This document shows positions 33,248-40,919 of a stretch of DNA of 40,919 bases, in pieces. Positions within the stretch are counted from its first letter, which is position 1. Every line of letters starts with the position of its first letter. The DNA is taken from contig JAFZXR010000041.1 in the NCBI GenBank assembly GCA_017616675.1, forward strand, positions 1-40,919, read 5' to 3'. The notes beneath the pieces were generated by a model that did not search any database, had not been told where the DNA came from, and saw only the letters and a program-made list of their open reading frames with translations. Source of the stretch: Bacteroidales bacterium (GTDB lineage: Bacteria > Bacteroidota > Bacteroidia > Bacteroidales > F082). Made by a program: the position numbers and the translations under genes.

Positions 33248-33505
33248 CTATTCCTCGCGCTTTTTCAACATAGCGTATCCTGCGCCGAGGGCTGTCAAAA
33301 CGAGCAGACCGCTGCCGAGAGGAGCCGGGGTGTCGCCACCGCCGTGACCGCCTGGAAAACCTGGATCTCTCAAAGGTTCATACGTGTTGATCTTGTCGAG
33401 ACCGTTGCCCACATCGTCCCAGTCGTTGAAGAAACCGTCGCGTTGAGCGTTAGCTGTAAGACCCATTGTCAAAACAATTGCTAATGCTAATAATAACTTT
33501 TTCAT
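33248..33505 (-). CDS. Small secreted protein with sortase-substrate-like tail
   Basis: 85 residues. A signal peptide at about 1-20 (ends TANAQ) is followed by an acidic and glycine-rich middle (FFNDWDDVGNGLDKI; PGGHGGGDT). The C-terminus has a short motif APLGSG, a hydrophobic helix LLVLTALGAGYAML and a basic end KKREE. This three-part tail (motif, membrane helix, basic residues) resembles exosortase or archaeosortase substrates, but no such enzyme is in the window and the motif is not one of the named PEP-CTERM types. It follows the giant T9SS protein on the same strand after 129 bases. I do not recognise the family with certainty. Confidence 0.75.
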   Translation of the reverse strand: MKKLLLALAIVLTMGLTANAQRDGFFNDWDDVGNGLDKINTYEPLRDPGFPGGHGGGDTPAPLGSGLLVLTALGAGYAMLKKREE

Positions 33506-33545
33506 TTTATGTTTCTTTTTAATTGTTATCTTTTTCTTTTTTCTC

Positions 33546-33617
33546 CTTAGAGTTTTTTAGAGTTCTTAGGGTTCTTAAGGTTCGTAGAACCCCACTAAAA
33601 ACCCTAAGAGACTCTAA
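33546..33617. repeat. Nested palindrome with CCCTAA/TTAGGG arms
   Basis: Outer arms TTAGAGTTCTTAGGG (33557-33571) and CCCTAAGAGACTCTAA (33602-33617), one base unequal, and an inner hairpin GGTTC-GTA-GAACC (33579-33591). It lies 17 bases after the giant adhesin stop, between it and the small protein gene. Shares the CCCTAA word with the element at 14845-14896. Confidence 0.8.
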
Positions 33618-33634
33618 TGCCCCTAAAGTCCTTA

Positions 33635-36600
33635 CTATCTTACAACAATCTTCTGAACCTTTTCATTCAATTTGAAGATATACACAGCGTTTGCTGGAAC
33701 GTTGATACGCTCAACACCGTTGATTCTGGTGCTCAAGACCATGCGTCCCATAACGTCGAACACCTGAAGTTCGCCTTCGCCGTTGACCATGATCTCGCGG
33801 CCATACTGGTAAGCGAAGATCTCGTTGGTGAAGTTCTCTTCAATACCTGTGTAGGTGTTGCAGTCGAAGATGATCTTGAAGCGGTTATCTTCGTCGTTTG
33901 TAGTAGCCTTGAAACTGTAATTCGGTGTTTCCAAGAGGTTGACCTCTTCACCTGTGAAGGCATCGACGAGAATCATTGTGTTTGGCTCGATGTTCTTGGC
34001 GTTGACAGTTATGGTGTAATTGCCATCTTCAACAGCCTTGAAGTTGACAGGCATTGAACCTGCGAGCTCATAAATAGTTGCAGCTGCGAAGTCTTCGCCG
34101 TTGTCGATTACACTGACGCTTGTCTTATTTGCGATATTCATCTTACTGAGAGTGTTACCGTTTTCAAGTTGGATATAAGCATTGTCGCTACCGTTTTCAT
34201 TGCCTGCAACAATCTTGATGTATCTGAACTCGAATTCATCTTTTGCAGCAGGATTTAACGTCAGGCTCTGGCTTGTCGCTGTAGCCTGTACGAAGAAGCC
34301 TTCACAAGGTTTGATTTCGTATTCGTCGGTGGTGACAGCAGTAAGTTTAGTGCGATCATCGGCTGTTATGACATAAATTGTTGAAACGGGAGTTTCTCCG
34401 ATTTTCATGTCGCCGATAACCAAATTACGTGTGAATGGGTTACCAATGAGGTTGAAGCCTTTAATATCATCGCTTCCGTCATAGGCGTATGACAATGATA
34501 TCGTTTCTGAGCTTTCAGTGCTTATCATTGAACCTGTATAGCTGACTGTTTGTGATGTCTGGCTTGCATGGAGGTATCCTGTGCCTCTTGACATACTTGT
34601 GAATGTGTGGCTGCCATTATTGTACGACCACCAGTATGCTGTCGGCTCATTGTATTTGAACAAGTCGATAGTGCCAGTGAATGTTGATGAAATTGTACTT
34701 GAATAAACTGGTGTTGCAATCAGATACCAACCATCGGCGTCGCTGGTGCCTTTCCATACTGCTGGAGCAGTGATGTTATTCTTAACAGTGGCGCTAAGTG
34801 AATTGTTATGGATGAGCTGTCCGCCGTCTTCGATGATAATCTTGTCGCTGCCGCCACCTGTCACAGTACCATTGATGGTGAGGGTGGCACCATTTTCAAT
34901 AGTGATAACAGCGCCGTTCTCCAATGTGACGTTGTTTGCGTAAGCATTATTACCGTCTGTAATGGTTACATTTGCACGTATTATTACATTATCGGCAACT
35001 GTAGGATCAACTGCTGGCTCGAAATTGGCTGAATTCCATACACCTGTTTCAGGGAACACAATGTTGTTATCTGCCAAAGTGGTGAAAGTGGTGGATGTAT
35101 TATCTGTTTCAGGATCGATGGCGCAATTGGCATACACGCGGACATCGTACTTGGTGCCTGCGGTGAGGCCTCCGATAGTATATTCACCAGTGTTCGGAGC
35201 TGTTGTTGTAGCAGCAGCCCATGTGCCTTGAGGAATAGTGTATTCACCAATAGTGATGTCATCCAAATAGGCATAGAAGGCGTAGTCGCCGAAATAATGG
35301 AAGGCAATGTACTTCACGCCGCTGGTAACTTCTTTTTGGAATTCTTCCCAAGACGAAGTGGTAGTGAAGGTAAGTTCTTCCCAAGTGAAGGCATCAACAT
35401 CGTCGGTGGTAGTGGAAGTGCCATAATACAATTTATCGCTGGTGCCATACCGCCAAGCATAGAACTTGAGGTCACCTGTTACAGTCAGTTCGTGTGAAAT
35501 TAGATATTGATCGTAGGTTACGCCATCACCAGATTCTTTTTTGGTATAGGACGAGAATCTAAAGCCGCCATTCGAGCTATTGTGTGCAGCAGCACTTACG
35601 ATTCCGGCAGGGTAGGTTCCGGTGCCACCAATACCATTGACTGTATTCATGCTGATGAAGGTCCAATTAGCAATACCATCTTCAAAGTCTTCTTTAAACA
35701 AGGCGGCATCTGTGGTAGCTGTTCTGTACTCAACCGTGTAGGCAAGAACCTCAGTAGAAGCATTCCATGTGAGGTCGGCAGTGTTCTGTGTGAGGTTGGC
35801 TGCTGCCAGACCGTCAGGAATTGCACATGAGGCAGTGGTTGTGAACTGTGTTTCGGCATACTGGCTGTAGGCTGGACCTGGATAGACGGCTCTCACGCGG
35901 AAATCGTAAGTTGTTTCAGGTGTTAAGCCGGTGATGTTGGCGGTAAGTCCGGACCCATCCGTCAAAGCTGTCGGCCATTCGGTGGCTGTTGCAACTTTGT
36001 ACTGATACTGATAGCCTGTAACCTCGGTGCTGTTCGGAGCTGTCCAAGCCATTGTGGCTTCTGTTGAAAGCTCTTCGGTGGCATGCGGGTTGATAGGACG
36101 TGGTGTTGGGTTCGGCATGTAGTTGAAGGTTGTCTTAGGCTTATAATTCACTCTGCTAACACTGGATGTGCCATATTGATACGCACCTAAATTGCAATTT
36201 GATTCAAAATTAGCCACCCAATATGCGTATGCGCTTGTTCCAGACTTCGTCAAGTCGAAACCGATCACGAGGTTGCCACCAGTGTAGGAGAACGGGGTGT
36301 CGAGATCGACGACCATCTGGTTGCCGCTGACGCTCAATTTGCCGCTGTAAACGGTGGTCATTCCAGTCCAATCGAAGAAGGCGGCTGTTTCAAACGAAGT
36401 TGCATCAACCTCTGTTACGAGTACGTCGAACTCAGCATCACCCCAAGTAACATTGGCATAGCTGCTGGTGGTGTAGAAGGTGAGGCGTCTCACGGTAGCA
36501 TCAACCATCTCAGCAGGGAATGCGGAGGCAGGAATCAAAATCTGACCTTTGTTGGTCGCATTGTTGTTGTAACCACCATAGAAAGGCACATTTCCTGTAT

Positions 36601-39600
36601 TTGAAGTTGCTCCATCTTGATAGGTGAAGTCTTTATATGCACTTGGCATGAACTCGACGCCACCGACCCATTCGCTATAGCCTTCGCTGCTGGCGGTGCA
36701 GTTGCCGCGCACCCAAGCGTAGTAGGTCTTCTCGGCTGTGAGGCCAGGAACAGTGTATGGCTTGGTGGTGACATTTATCACTTCACTAGCTGCAATGTCA
36801 TTTGCTGGAGCCACATTGGTCTCCGAGATGTAAAGTTGCCATGCTGTTTGGTTATCGCCATTGCTTGTCCAGTCGAATGTGGCTGTTGTGGCTGTGTAAC
36901 CAGTGCAGGTGAGATCGGTTGGGACCTTGCAGGTTGGAATCAGCTCGACTTTAACATCGTCAACATTACAGCCATACCATGAACTGTAATACCAACGGAA
37001 GACAAGTCTAGTTGCGGTGGCAGGCAATGAACTCAGATCAATCGGTCCAACCTCATACATTTTTTGATAGCAGTTGGTGTTTGGAGTATAACTTGCGCCT
37101 GCAATAGCTGTGAAAGTGTTGTATTTGCCATTGTCTTCAGCAGTGATATAACCTAAAGTAAGAGTACCCTGCGTGCTACCTTCAGTAGCATATTTGAATG
37201 AGATTTGCAACTCGTTAAGAGCATTTGTGAATTCTGGCAATGCTGCATAACCGTTACCCGCACCGTATAAATACAGCACCTGGCTGGCAGGATTGCTATA
37301 ATTGTAACCGCTTGTACCAGCGTCACTCTTGATGATATGCGGAATGGCATACGCAGTGGAGGTGTTGTCGGTGTAATTATCCCAGCAGTTAGGCACTATA
37401 AGACCCGTTGTGCTGTTGTAGGTAGAGGTTACCACCGGGCTTTCAAAGCCTTGTGTATATTTGTTTGTGGCTGTGATGGTGAAAGGCTCACATTCAGTGG
37501 TGAAGTAATATACAGCCGATGGATCGCTTGTCTCGGTTGATGAGCAGTTGGCAACTACATAGTAATCATAGTTGGTGTTGGCTTCCAAAGGACTCAATGT
37601 GTAAGGGTTGGTGGTCGCTGCTTTGTCTGTGTAAGCAGATTCACTGGTTTTCTTGTAGTAGATGGTCCAAGCCGTCTCGCCGCTGTTGGCTGTCCAGCTC
37701 AACTGTGCTGAAGTTGTGGATGGCACTGCGCCGAGAGCGTTAGGAGCAGAGCAAGAAGGAGCTTCGTTAACAGTAACGTCATCCAAGTAGATGTAAGCAT
37801 CGTTATAACCACAATTTGAAGTCGCCTTGAAGACGATCACCACATCTTGTCCAGCGTATGCGCCGAGGCTGATAGGATCTTGTTCAGTCCAAAAGGATGC
37901 TCCGGTGAGACCGGTGGCAAGTTCCGTTGTGTAGGTTGCACCACCATCGGTGGAAAGATATACTGATAAGTCACCGCCAGCGGGGTTCTTGTACCAGAAG
38001 CTTAACTGCATGGCAGGTGATGCTGGCAGGCTGAGCGGAACGGTTTTGAGGCAATTGTACAGTCCAGATCCTGGAGAATAAGAATTGAATCTCACACATT
38101 TTGAATCATTGTGGCCTGTGCCATTGGTGGCGCCGTTGCCGGAGGTGGAGGTGTTGAAGCACCATATAATAGAAGAGCCGGTTGCTGTACCATCTTCGTT
38201 GTCCCAACAATACGGAATAGAATTGTTTTCGGTGAGTTCCTCAAAATCTTCAGTCCATGGGAATGTGGCGATAGACTCACAGTCTGTCTGGAAACTGATT
38301 CCGCCGACCCATGAGCTTTGGTCGCTGTCGCTGCAATGGGCTCGCACCCATGCATGATAAGGGGTATTAGCGGTGAGGCCAGGAACGGTGGCTGGATTGT
38401 CAGATGTCTTGCTAATTGTCGGAATTGTATAACTGGCAGGTTCTGCCAATAGATCGGAAGTTACGAATATGTCCCATGTTGCCTCTGTGCCGCCGGCAGT
38501 CCATTGGAGGGTGGCTGTTGTGGCTGTTGTGGCAGTGCATTCGAGGACAGAAGGCTCAACACAGCTTGGTAGAGGCTCTACTGTGATGTCGTCGATATAG
38601 ACACCGTTGTTTGTTCGGCTCTCTGTAGCGGCATCGATCATTATGGCGATGTAGTCACCTGTGCCAGTAAGATTAACGATGAATTTTTGATATGTTTGGT
38701 AATTCTCTGAAGTAAATCCCAACGCATTACCAATTTGAACGAAAGTGCTGGCATCATCCGGATCGGTCATCCTACCAATCTTGAAGGTGCTGGTGGCGTT
38801 GTAGCCGCGGGCCCACAGTTTGATGCGCGTGCCATCGAGGTTGTTCATCTCGGGCAGGATGGCGTATTGGGGCTGAGGATCATAGTTGGTATATTGACTA
38901 TAAAAGGAGTAAAGTCTTAAATAATTATCAGTTGAATGAGCGTTGTTGCTTGGGCTATAAGCGGACATTGTGGGATAAATCTTATACGAATCATGAGTGC
39001 AATCGTTGATGTAGCTCCAGCAGATAGGAAGGTCGTTGGCTGCAGGGGAATAACTTGCAGACACTGTATAGCCATCGAAGTTTTCTGTCCAGCCTTCGTT
39101 CGAAACGGTGGTGGCAAAACACTTGGTGTCGAATTCAACCACACTGCTCCATGAGCCGTAGTCGCTGCCGCCGCAGTAGGCGCGCACTCTTACATAATAA
39201 TGTGTGCCGTCTGTCAAGCTGGTCATAGGATAGGTGGCTGCGCTGACAATCTCTTCTGTTGCACCTTCGAAGTTGTTTGTGGTAGCGTAGGCCACTTGCC
39301 ATTGTGTGGCTTCGCCGGCAGTCCAGATGAGGGTGGCACCAGAAGTGGTGATACCGCTCACGGCCAAACCGGTCACATCATACGAGCAAGCCACGCGAGT
39401 GATGCTCACATTGTCGACTGCCGCAGGAGGTTGGCTACCACCACTGCCATCATTGCGCCATACCAGTGCTAAATAATAGTTACCTGCTGCTACAGTGATT
39501 GCCTGGTCTTTGCTTTGCCAAGCGGTAACACCCTGAAGTTGGCTGCCTCCATCTAAAGCGATCCAACCTGTAGGTAGCGTTGTGGAGCTGAAGCCAGAAG

Positions 39601-40798
39601 GCACAGATGTACTAGCATTGGCAGTGAGGGTCACAGAAGCAGGTACCAAAGCCACTCTCAGGTAGTCGTAACCAGAGTCGTTACCATATGCCTTCCAGTT
39701 ATATGAAAACTCATATTTGTTTTCGGTAAATTGAAGGAGTTTGGTAGCATATACGATACCAGCCGCATTATTTGTGTATTCGTTAGAAGTACCATTGTTG
39801 TTGGAGACATAGAGGGAGTGCGTGCCACCATTGTTGGTGCCTGTGCCCCAAGCCCATGCATTAGTGCAAGTGCCATTGATAAGTTCCCAACCGCATTCGG
39901 TGCCTTCAAAGTCGTCGCTCCAGCTATCGCCAACGGCTGTGGCTTGGGCGGTGGTGGTGAAGCTCTTCGAAGAACTCCAATCGCTATTAGGTGTGCCAAC
40001 AGAACGCACCTTCACGGTGTAAGCGGTTTGTGGGGTAAGTCCAGTAAGAATATGTGGATTATCCGTTGTTGTAATGAGGTTGGCCTCGTCATCGTTGACG
40101 CAAATCTGCCACGAGGTGGCGCTGCCATTCTCAGTCCAGCTCAATTCGGCTTGGTTGTGCAAGATATTGCTCACAGCAAAGTTGGTCGGTTTAGGAGTTG
40201 CCGGGGCTGTACCGGGCGTGTAGTTGAAAGTAGTTTTAGGGATGAATTTTTGTAAAGAGCCCGTGTAGCTACCATAGATATAGTATCCTTGGTTGGTAGT
40301 TGTTTTTGTGCCATACCAAGTAGAGCTCTTCCATGTGCCACCGCTTGCAGCCGAGATTTGCACGATAAGGCTTCCACCTGTGTATTCAAATGATGAACTA
40401 AACTCAAAGGTGTGCGATTCGGCGGAGTTGGCACTATAGGACGCATTTGTATAGACCGTTGTGCCAGAACTACCTAAAAGACCGGCCGATGAATACGATT
40501 CCGTTTCTGTGTTGGTGAGATTGATGGTAAGGTCAACAGCGACCCATGGATTTGTCTGTTTTTGGTACAAAGTAATGGAATGAAGCAGGCTGCCTGGATA
40601 GATGTTATAATCTTCAAAGGCAGAAGCAGGAATGATGAACTCACTTGTGAAGCCATTGTCGCAGTAGGATGTGTACATTGGTACATTACCATTACTGTCC
40701 GTACCGTCGTACAAGGTCGCGTCTTGCGTCTGTGCATTCACTGCCCACGGCGTTATCAACGCCATAAGCAGGATTAAAAGTAAAGATTTTTTCTTCAT
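33635..40798 (-). CDS. Giant T9SS-secreted multidomain surface protein (FN3 and cleaved-adhesin domains)
   Basis: 2387 residues. Signal peptide at about 1-22 (ends AVNAQ). Near the start a beta-rich domain (about 24-195, opening DATLYDGTDSNGNVPMY); a diverged second copy lies at about 1387-1565 (GATSNTGNVPFYGGY). About seven fibronectin type III modules (ending W-V-R-A-x-C type) alternate with about five cleaved-adhesin/MAM-like jelly rolls (each opening DFE or FES and closing Y-L-D-D-I-T-V). The last FN3 module (about 1655-1905) is split: a jelly roll with EDFEDG and LDDITIG is inserted between strands. At about 1907-2005 a short repeat-rich stretch (NVTLENGAVITIENGATLTI) looks like a beta-helix. 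The final ~75 residues (QVFDVMGRMVLS to IVVR) are a T9SS sorting domain. Likely a cell-surface adhesin or glycan-binding protein; no catalytic domain was seen. Confidence 0.9.
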   Translation of the reverse strand: MKKKSLLLILLMALITPWAVNAQTQDATLYDGTDSNGNVPMYTSYCDNGFTSEFIIPASAFEDYNIYPGSLLHSITLYQKQTNPWVAVDLTINLTNTETESYSSAGLLGSSGTTVYTNASYSANSAESHTFEFSSSFEYTGGSLIVQISAASGGTWKSSTWYGTKTTTNQGYYIYGSYTGSLQKFIPKTTFNYTPGTAPATPKPTNFAVSNILHNQAELSWTENGSATSWQICVNDDEANLITTTDNPHILTGLTPQTAYTVKVRSVGTPNSDWSSSKSFTTTAQATAVGDSWSDDFEGTECGWELINGTCTNAWAWGTGTNNGGTHSLYVSNNNGTSNEYTNNAAGIVYATKLLQFTENKYEFSYNWKAYGNDSGYDYLRVALVPASVTLTANASTSVPSGFSSTTLPTGWIALDGGSQLQGVTAWQSKDQAITVAAGNYYLALVWRNDGSGGSQPPAAVDNVSITRVACSYDVTGLAVSGITTSGATLIWTAGEATQWQVAYATTNNFEGATEEIVSAATYPMTSLTDGTHYYVRVRAYCGGSDYGSWSSVVEFDTKCFATTVSNEGWTENFDGYTVSASYSPAANDLPICWSYINDCTHDSYKIYPTMSAYSPSNNAHSTDNYLRLYSFYSQYTNYDPQPQYAILPEMNNLDGTRIKLWARGYNATSTFKIGRMTDPDDASTFVQIGNALGFTSENYQTYQKFIVNLTGTGDYIAIMIDAATESRTNNGVYIDDITVEPLPSCVEPSVLECTATTATTATLQWTAGGTEATWDIFVTSDLLAEPASYTIPTISKTSDNPATVPGLTANTPYHAWVRAHCSDSDQSSWVGGISFQTDCESIATFPWTEDFEELTENNSIPYCWDNEDGTATGSSIIWCFNTSTSGNGATNGTGHNDSKCVRFNSYSPGSGLYNCLKTVPLSLPASPAMQLSFWYKNPAGGDLSVYLSTDGGATYTTELATGLTGASFWTEQDPISLGAYAGQDVVIVFKATSNCGYNDAYIYLDDVTVNEAPSCSAPNALGAVPSTTSAQLSWTANSGETAWTIYYKKTSESAYTDKAATTNPYTLSPLEANTNYDYYVVANCSSTETSDPSAVYYFTTECEPFTITATNKYTQGFESPVVTSTYNSTTGLIVPNCWDNYTDNTSTAYAIPHIIKSDAGTSGYNYSNPASQVLYLYGAGNGYAALPEFTNALNELQISFKYATEGSTQGTLTLGYITAEDNGKYNTFTAIAGASYTPNTNCYQKMYEVGPIDLSSLPATATRLVFRWYYSSWYGCNVDDVKVELIPTCKVPTDLTCTGYTATTATFDWTSNGDNQTAWQLYISETNVAPANDIAASEVINVTTKPYTVPGLTAEKTYYAWVRGNCTASSEGYSEWVGGVEFMPSAYKDFTYQDGATSNTGNVPFYGGYNNNATNKGQILIPASAFPAEMVDATVRRLTFYTTSSYANVTWGDAEFDVLVTEVDATSFETAAFFDWTGMTTVYSGKLSVSGNQMVVDLDTPFSYTGGNLVIGFDLTKSGTSAYAYWVANFESNCNLGAYQYGTSSVSRVNYKPKTTFNYMPNPTPRPINPHATEELSTEATMAWTAPNSTEVTGYQYQYKVATATEWPTALTDGSGLTANITGLTPETTYDFRVRAVYPGPAYSQYAETQFTTTASCAIPDGLAAANLTQNTADLTWNASTEVLAYTVEYRTATTDAALFKEDFEDGIANWTFISMNTVNGIGGTGTYPAGIVSAAAHNSSNGGFRFSSYTKKESGDGVTYDQYLISHELTVTGDLKFYAWRYGTSDKLYYGTSTTTDDVDAFTWEELTFTTTSSWEEFQKEVTSGVKYIAFHYFGDYAFYAYLDDITIGEYTIPQGTWAAATTTAPNTGEYTIGGLTAGTKYDVRVYANCAIDPETDNTSTTFTTLADNNIVFPETGVWNSANFEPAVDPTVADNVIIRANVTITDGNNAYANNVTLENGAVITIENGATLTINGTVTGGGSDKIIIEDGGQLIHNNSLSATVKNNITAPAVWKGTSDADGWYLIATPVYSSTISSTFTGTIDLFKYNEPTAYWWSYNNGSHTFTSMSRGTGYLHASQTSQTVSYTGSMISTESSETISLSYAYDGSDDIKGFNLIGNPFTRNLVIGDMKIGETPVSTIYVITADDRTKLTAVTTDEYEIKPCEGFFVQATATSQSLTLNPAAKDEFEFRYIKIVAGNENGSDNAYIQLENGNTLSKMNIANKTSVSVIDNGEDFAAATIYELAGSMPVNFKAVEDGNYTITVNAKNIEPNTMILVDAFTGEEVNLLETPNYSFKATTNDEDNRFKIIFDCNTYTGIEENFTNEIFAYQYGREIMVNGEGELQVFDVMGRMVLSTRINGVERINVPANAVYIFKLNEKVQKIVVR

Positions 40799-40843
40799 GA
40801 TAACTTTGAATTTTTAATAATTATTTGTTAATTTATTTATAAT

Positions 40844-40851
40844 CAAAAATA
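40844..40851 (-). promoter_or_regulatory. Possible -7 element of the giant adhesin
   Basis: Minus-strand TATTTTTG, 46 bases before the ATG at 40798. A second candidate, TAAATTTG, lies at 40892-40899 (minus), and a GGGC-7-GCCC palindrome at 40864-40878 sits between the two. I cannot choose between them from sequence. Confidence 0.45.
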
Positions 40852-40919
40852 TACGATTAAAATGGGCATAATTCGCCCCTAAAACAAGCTGCAAATTTAG
40901 GAATTTTTTGGCGCAATGA

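Overview
The window looks like a chromosomal segment of a Bacteroidota, most likely an uncultured Bacteroidales. Evidence: two proteins with type IX secretion (T9SS) C-terminal sorting domains, a gingipain-like C25 peptidase, repeated matches to the Bacteroidota -7 promoter motif TAnnTTTG upstream of genes, A-rich leaders without clear Shine-Dalgarno sequences, and the DUF4271-hemD-rnpA-yidD-ctpA order. I found no rRNA, tRNA, CRISPR array, integrase, transposase or phage gene.

Layout. 1-1495 (minus): pta and the start of ackA (cut by the window edge), the acetate/ATP pathway. 1612-6035 (plus): DUF4271 protein, hemD, rnpA, yidD, ctpA-type protease and cytidine deaminase. 6037-9999 (minus): GtrA-like protein, CPBP protease, malQ, adk, hpt. 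10090-11312 (plus): purE and a rhomboid protease. 11306-18759 (minus): helix-hairpin-helix protein, NSS-type sodium symporter, upp, FemAB/GNAT-like protein, polysaccharide-deacetylase-like protein, GH3 glycosidase. 18869-22252 (plus): secreted C25 peptidase. 22401-24053 (minus): pssA and an AraC regulator. 24389-29283 (plus): TolC/HlyD/ABC-2/ABC-2 export operon with no ATPase gene. 29326-32600 (plus): RND/MMPL-type transporter and a polyprenyl diphosphate synthase, overlapping by 4 nt. 32601-33108 (minus): ParE/RelE-like toxin and antitoxin. 33248-40798 (minus): a 2387-residue T9SS surface protein followed by a small protein with a sortase-substrate-like tail.

The genes are mainly housekeeping: nucleotide salvage and synthesis (cdd, adk, hpt, purE, upp), acetate formation, haem, phospholipid and isoprenoid synthesis. 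Added to these are envelope, secretion and carbohydrate functions.

The most unusual feature is a set of palindromic repeats. One family has CGTCATTTCGA/TCGAAATGACG ends and an inner GAGAAATCC/GGATTTCTC stem. It occurs seven times (48 to 176 bp). Five copies are intergenic or overlap a gene end, and two lie in frame inside genes (malQ and the helix-hairpin-helix gene). In other places it supplies a stop codon or a possible alternative start. A second family built on CCCTAA is in frame inside the FemAB-like gene and also forms a nested hairpin after the giant adhesin. A triple hairpin array lies just before ctpA, and a GTAGAGACG hairpin probably ends the adhesin transcript. No mobilising enzyme is visible here. 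The in-frame copies resemble, by analogy only, the Rickettsia palindromic elements known to insert into coding genes.
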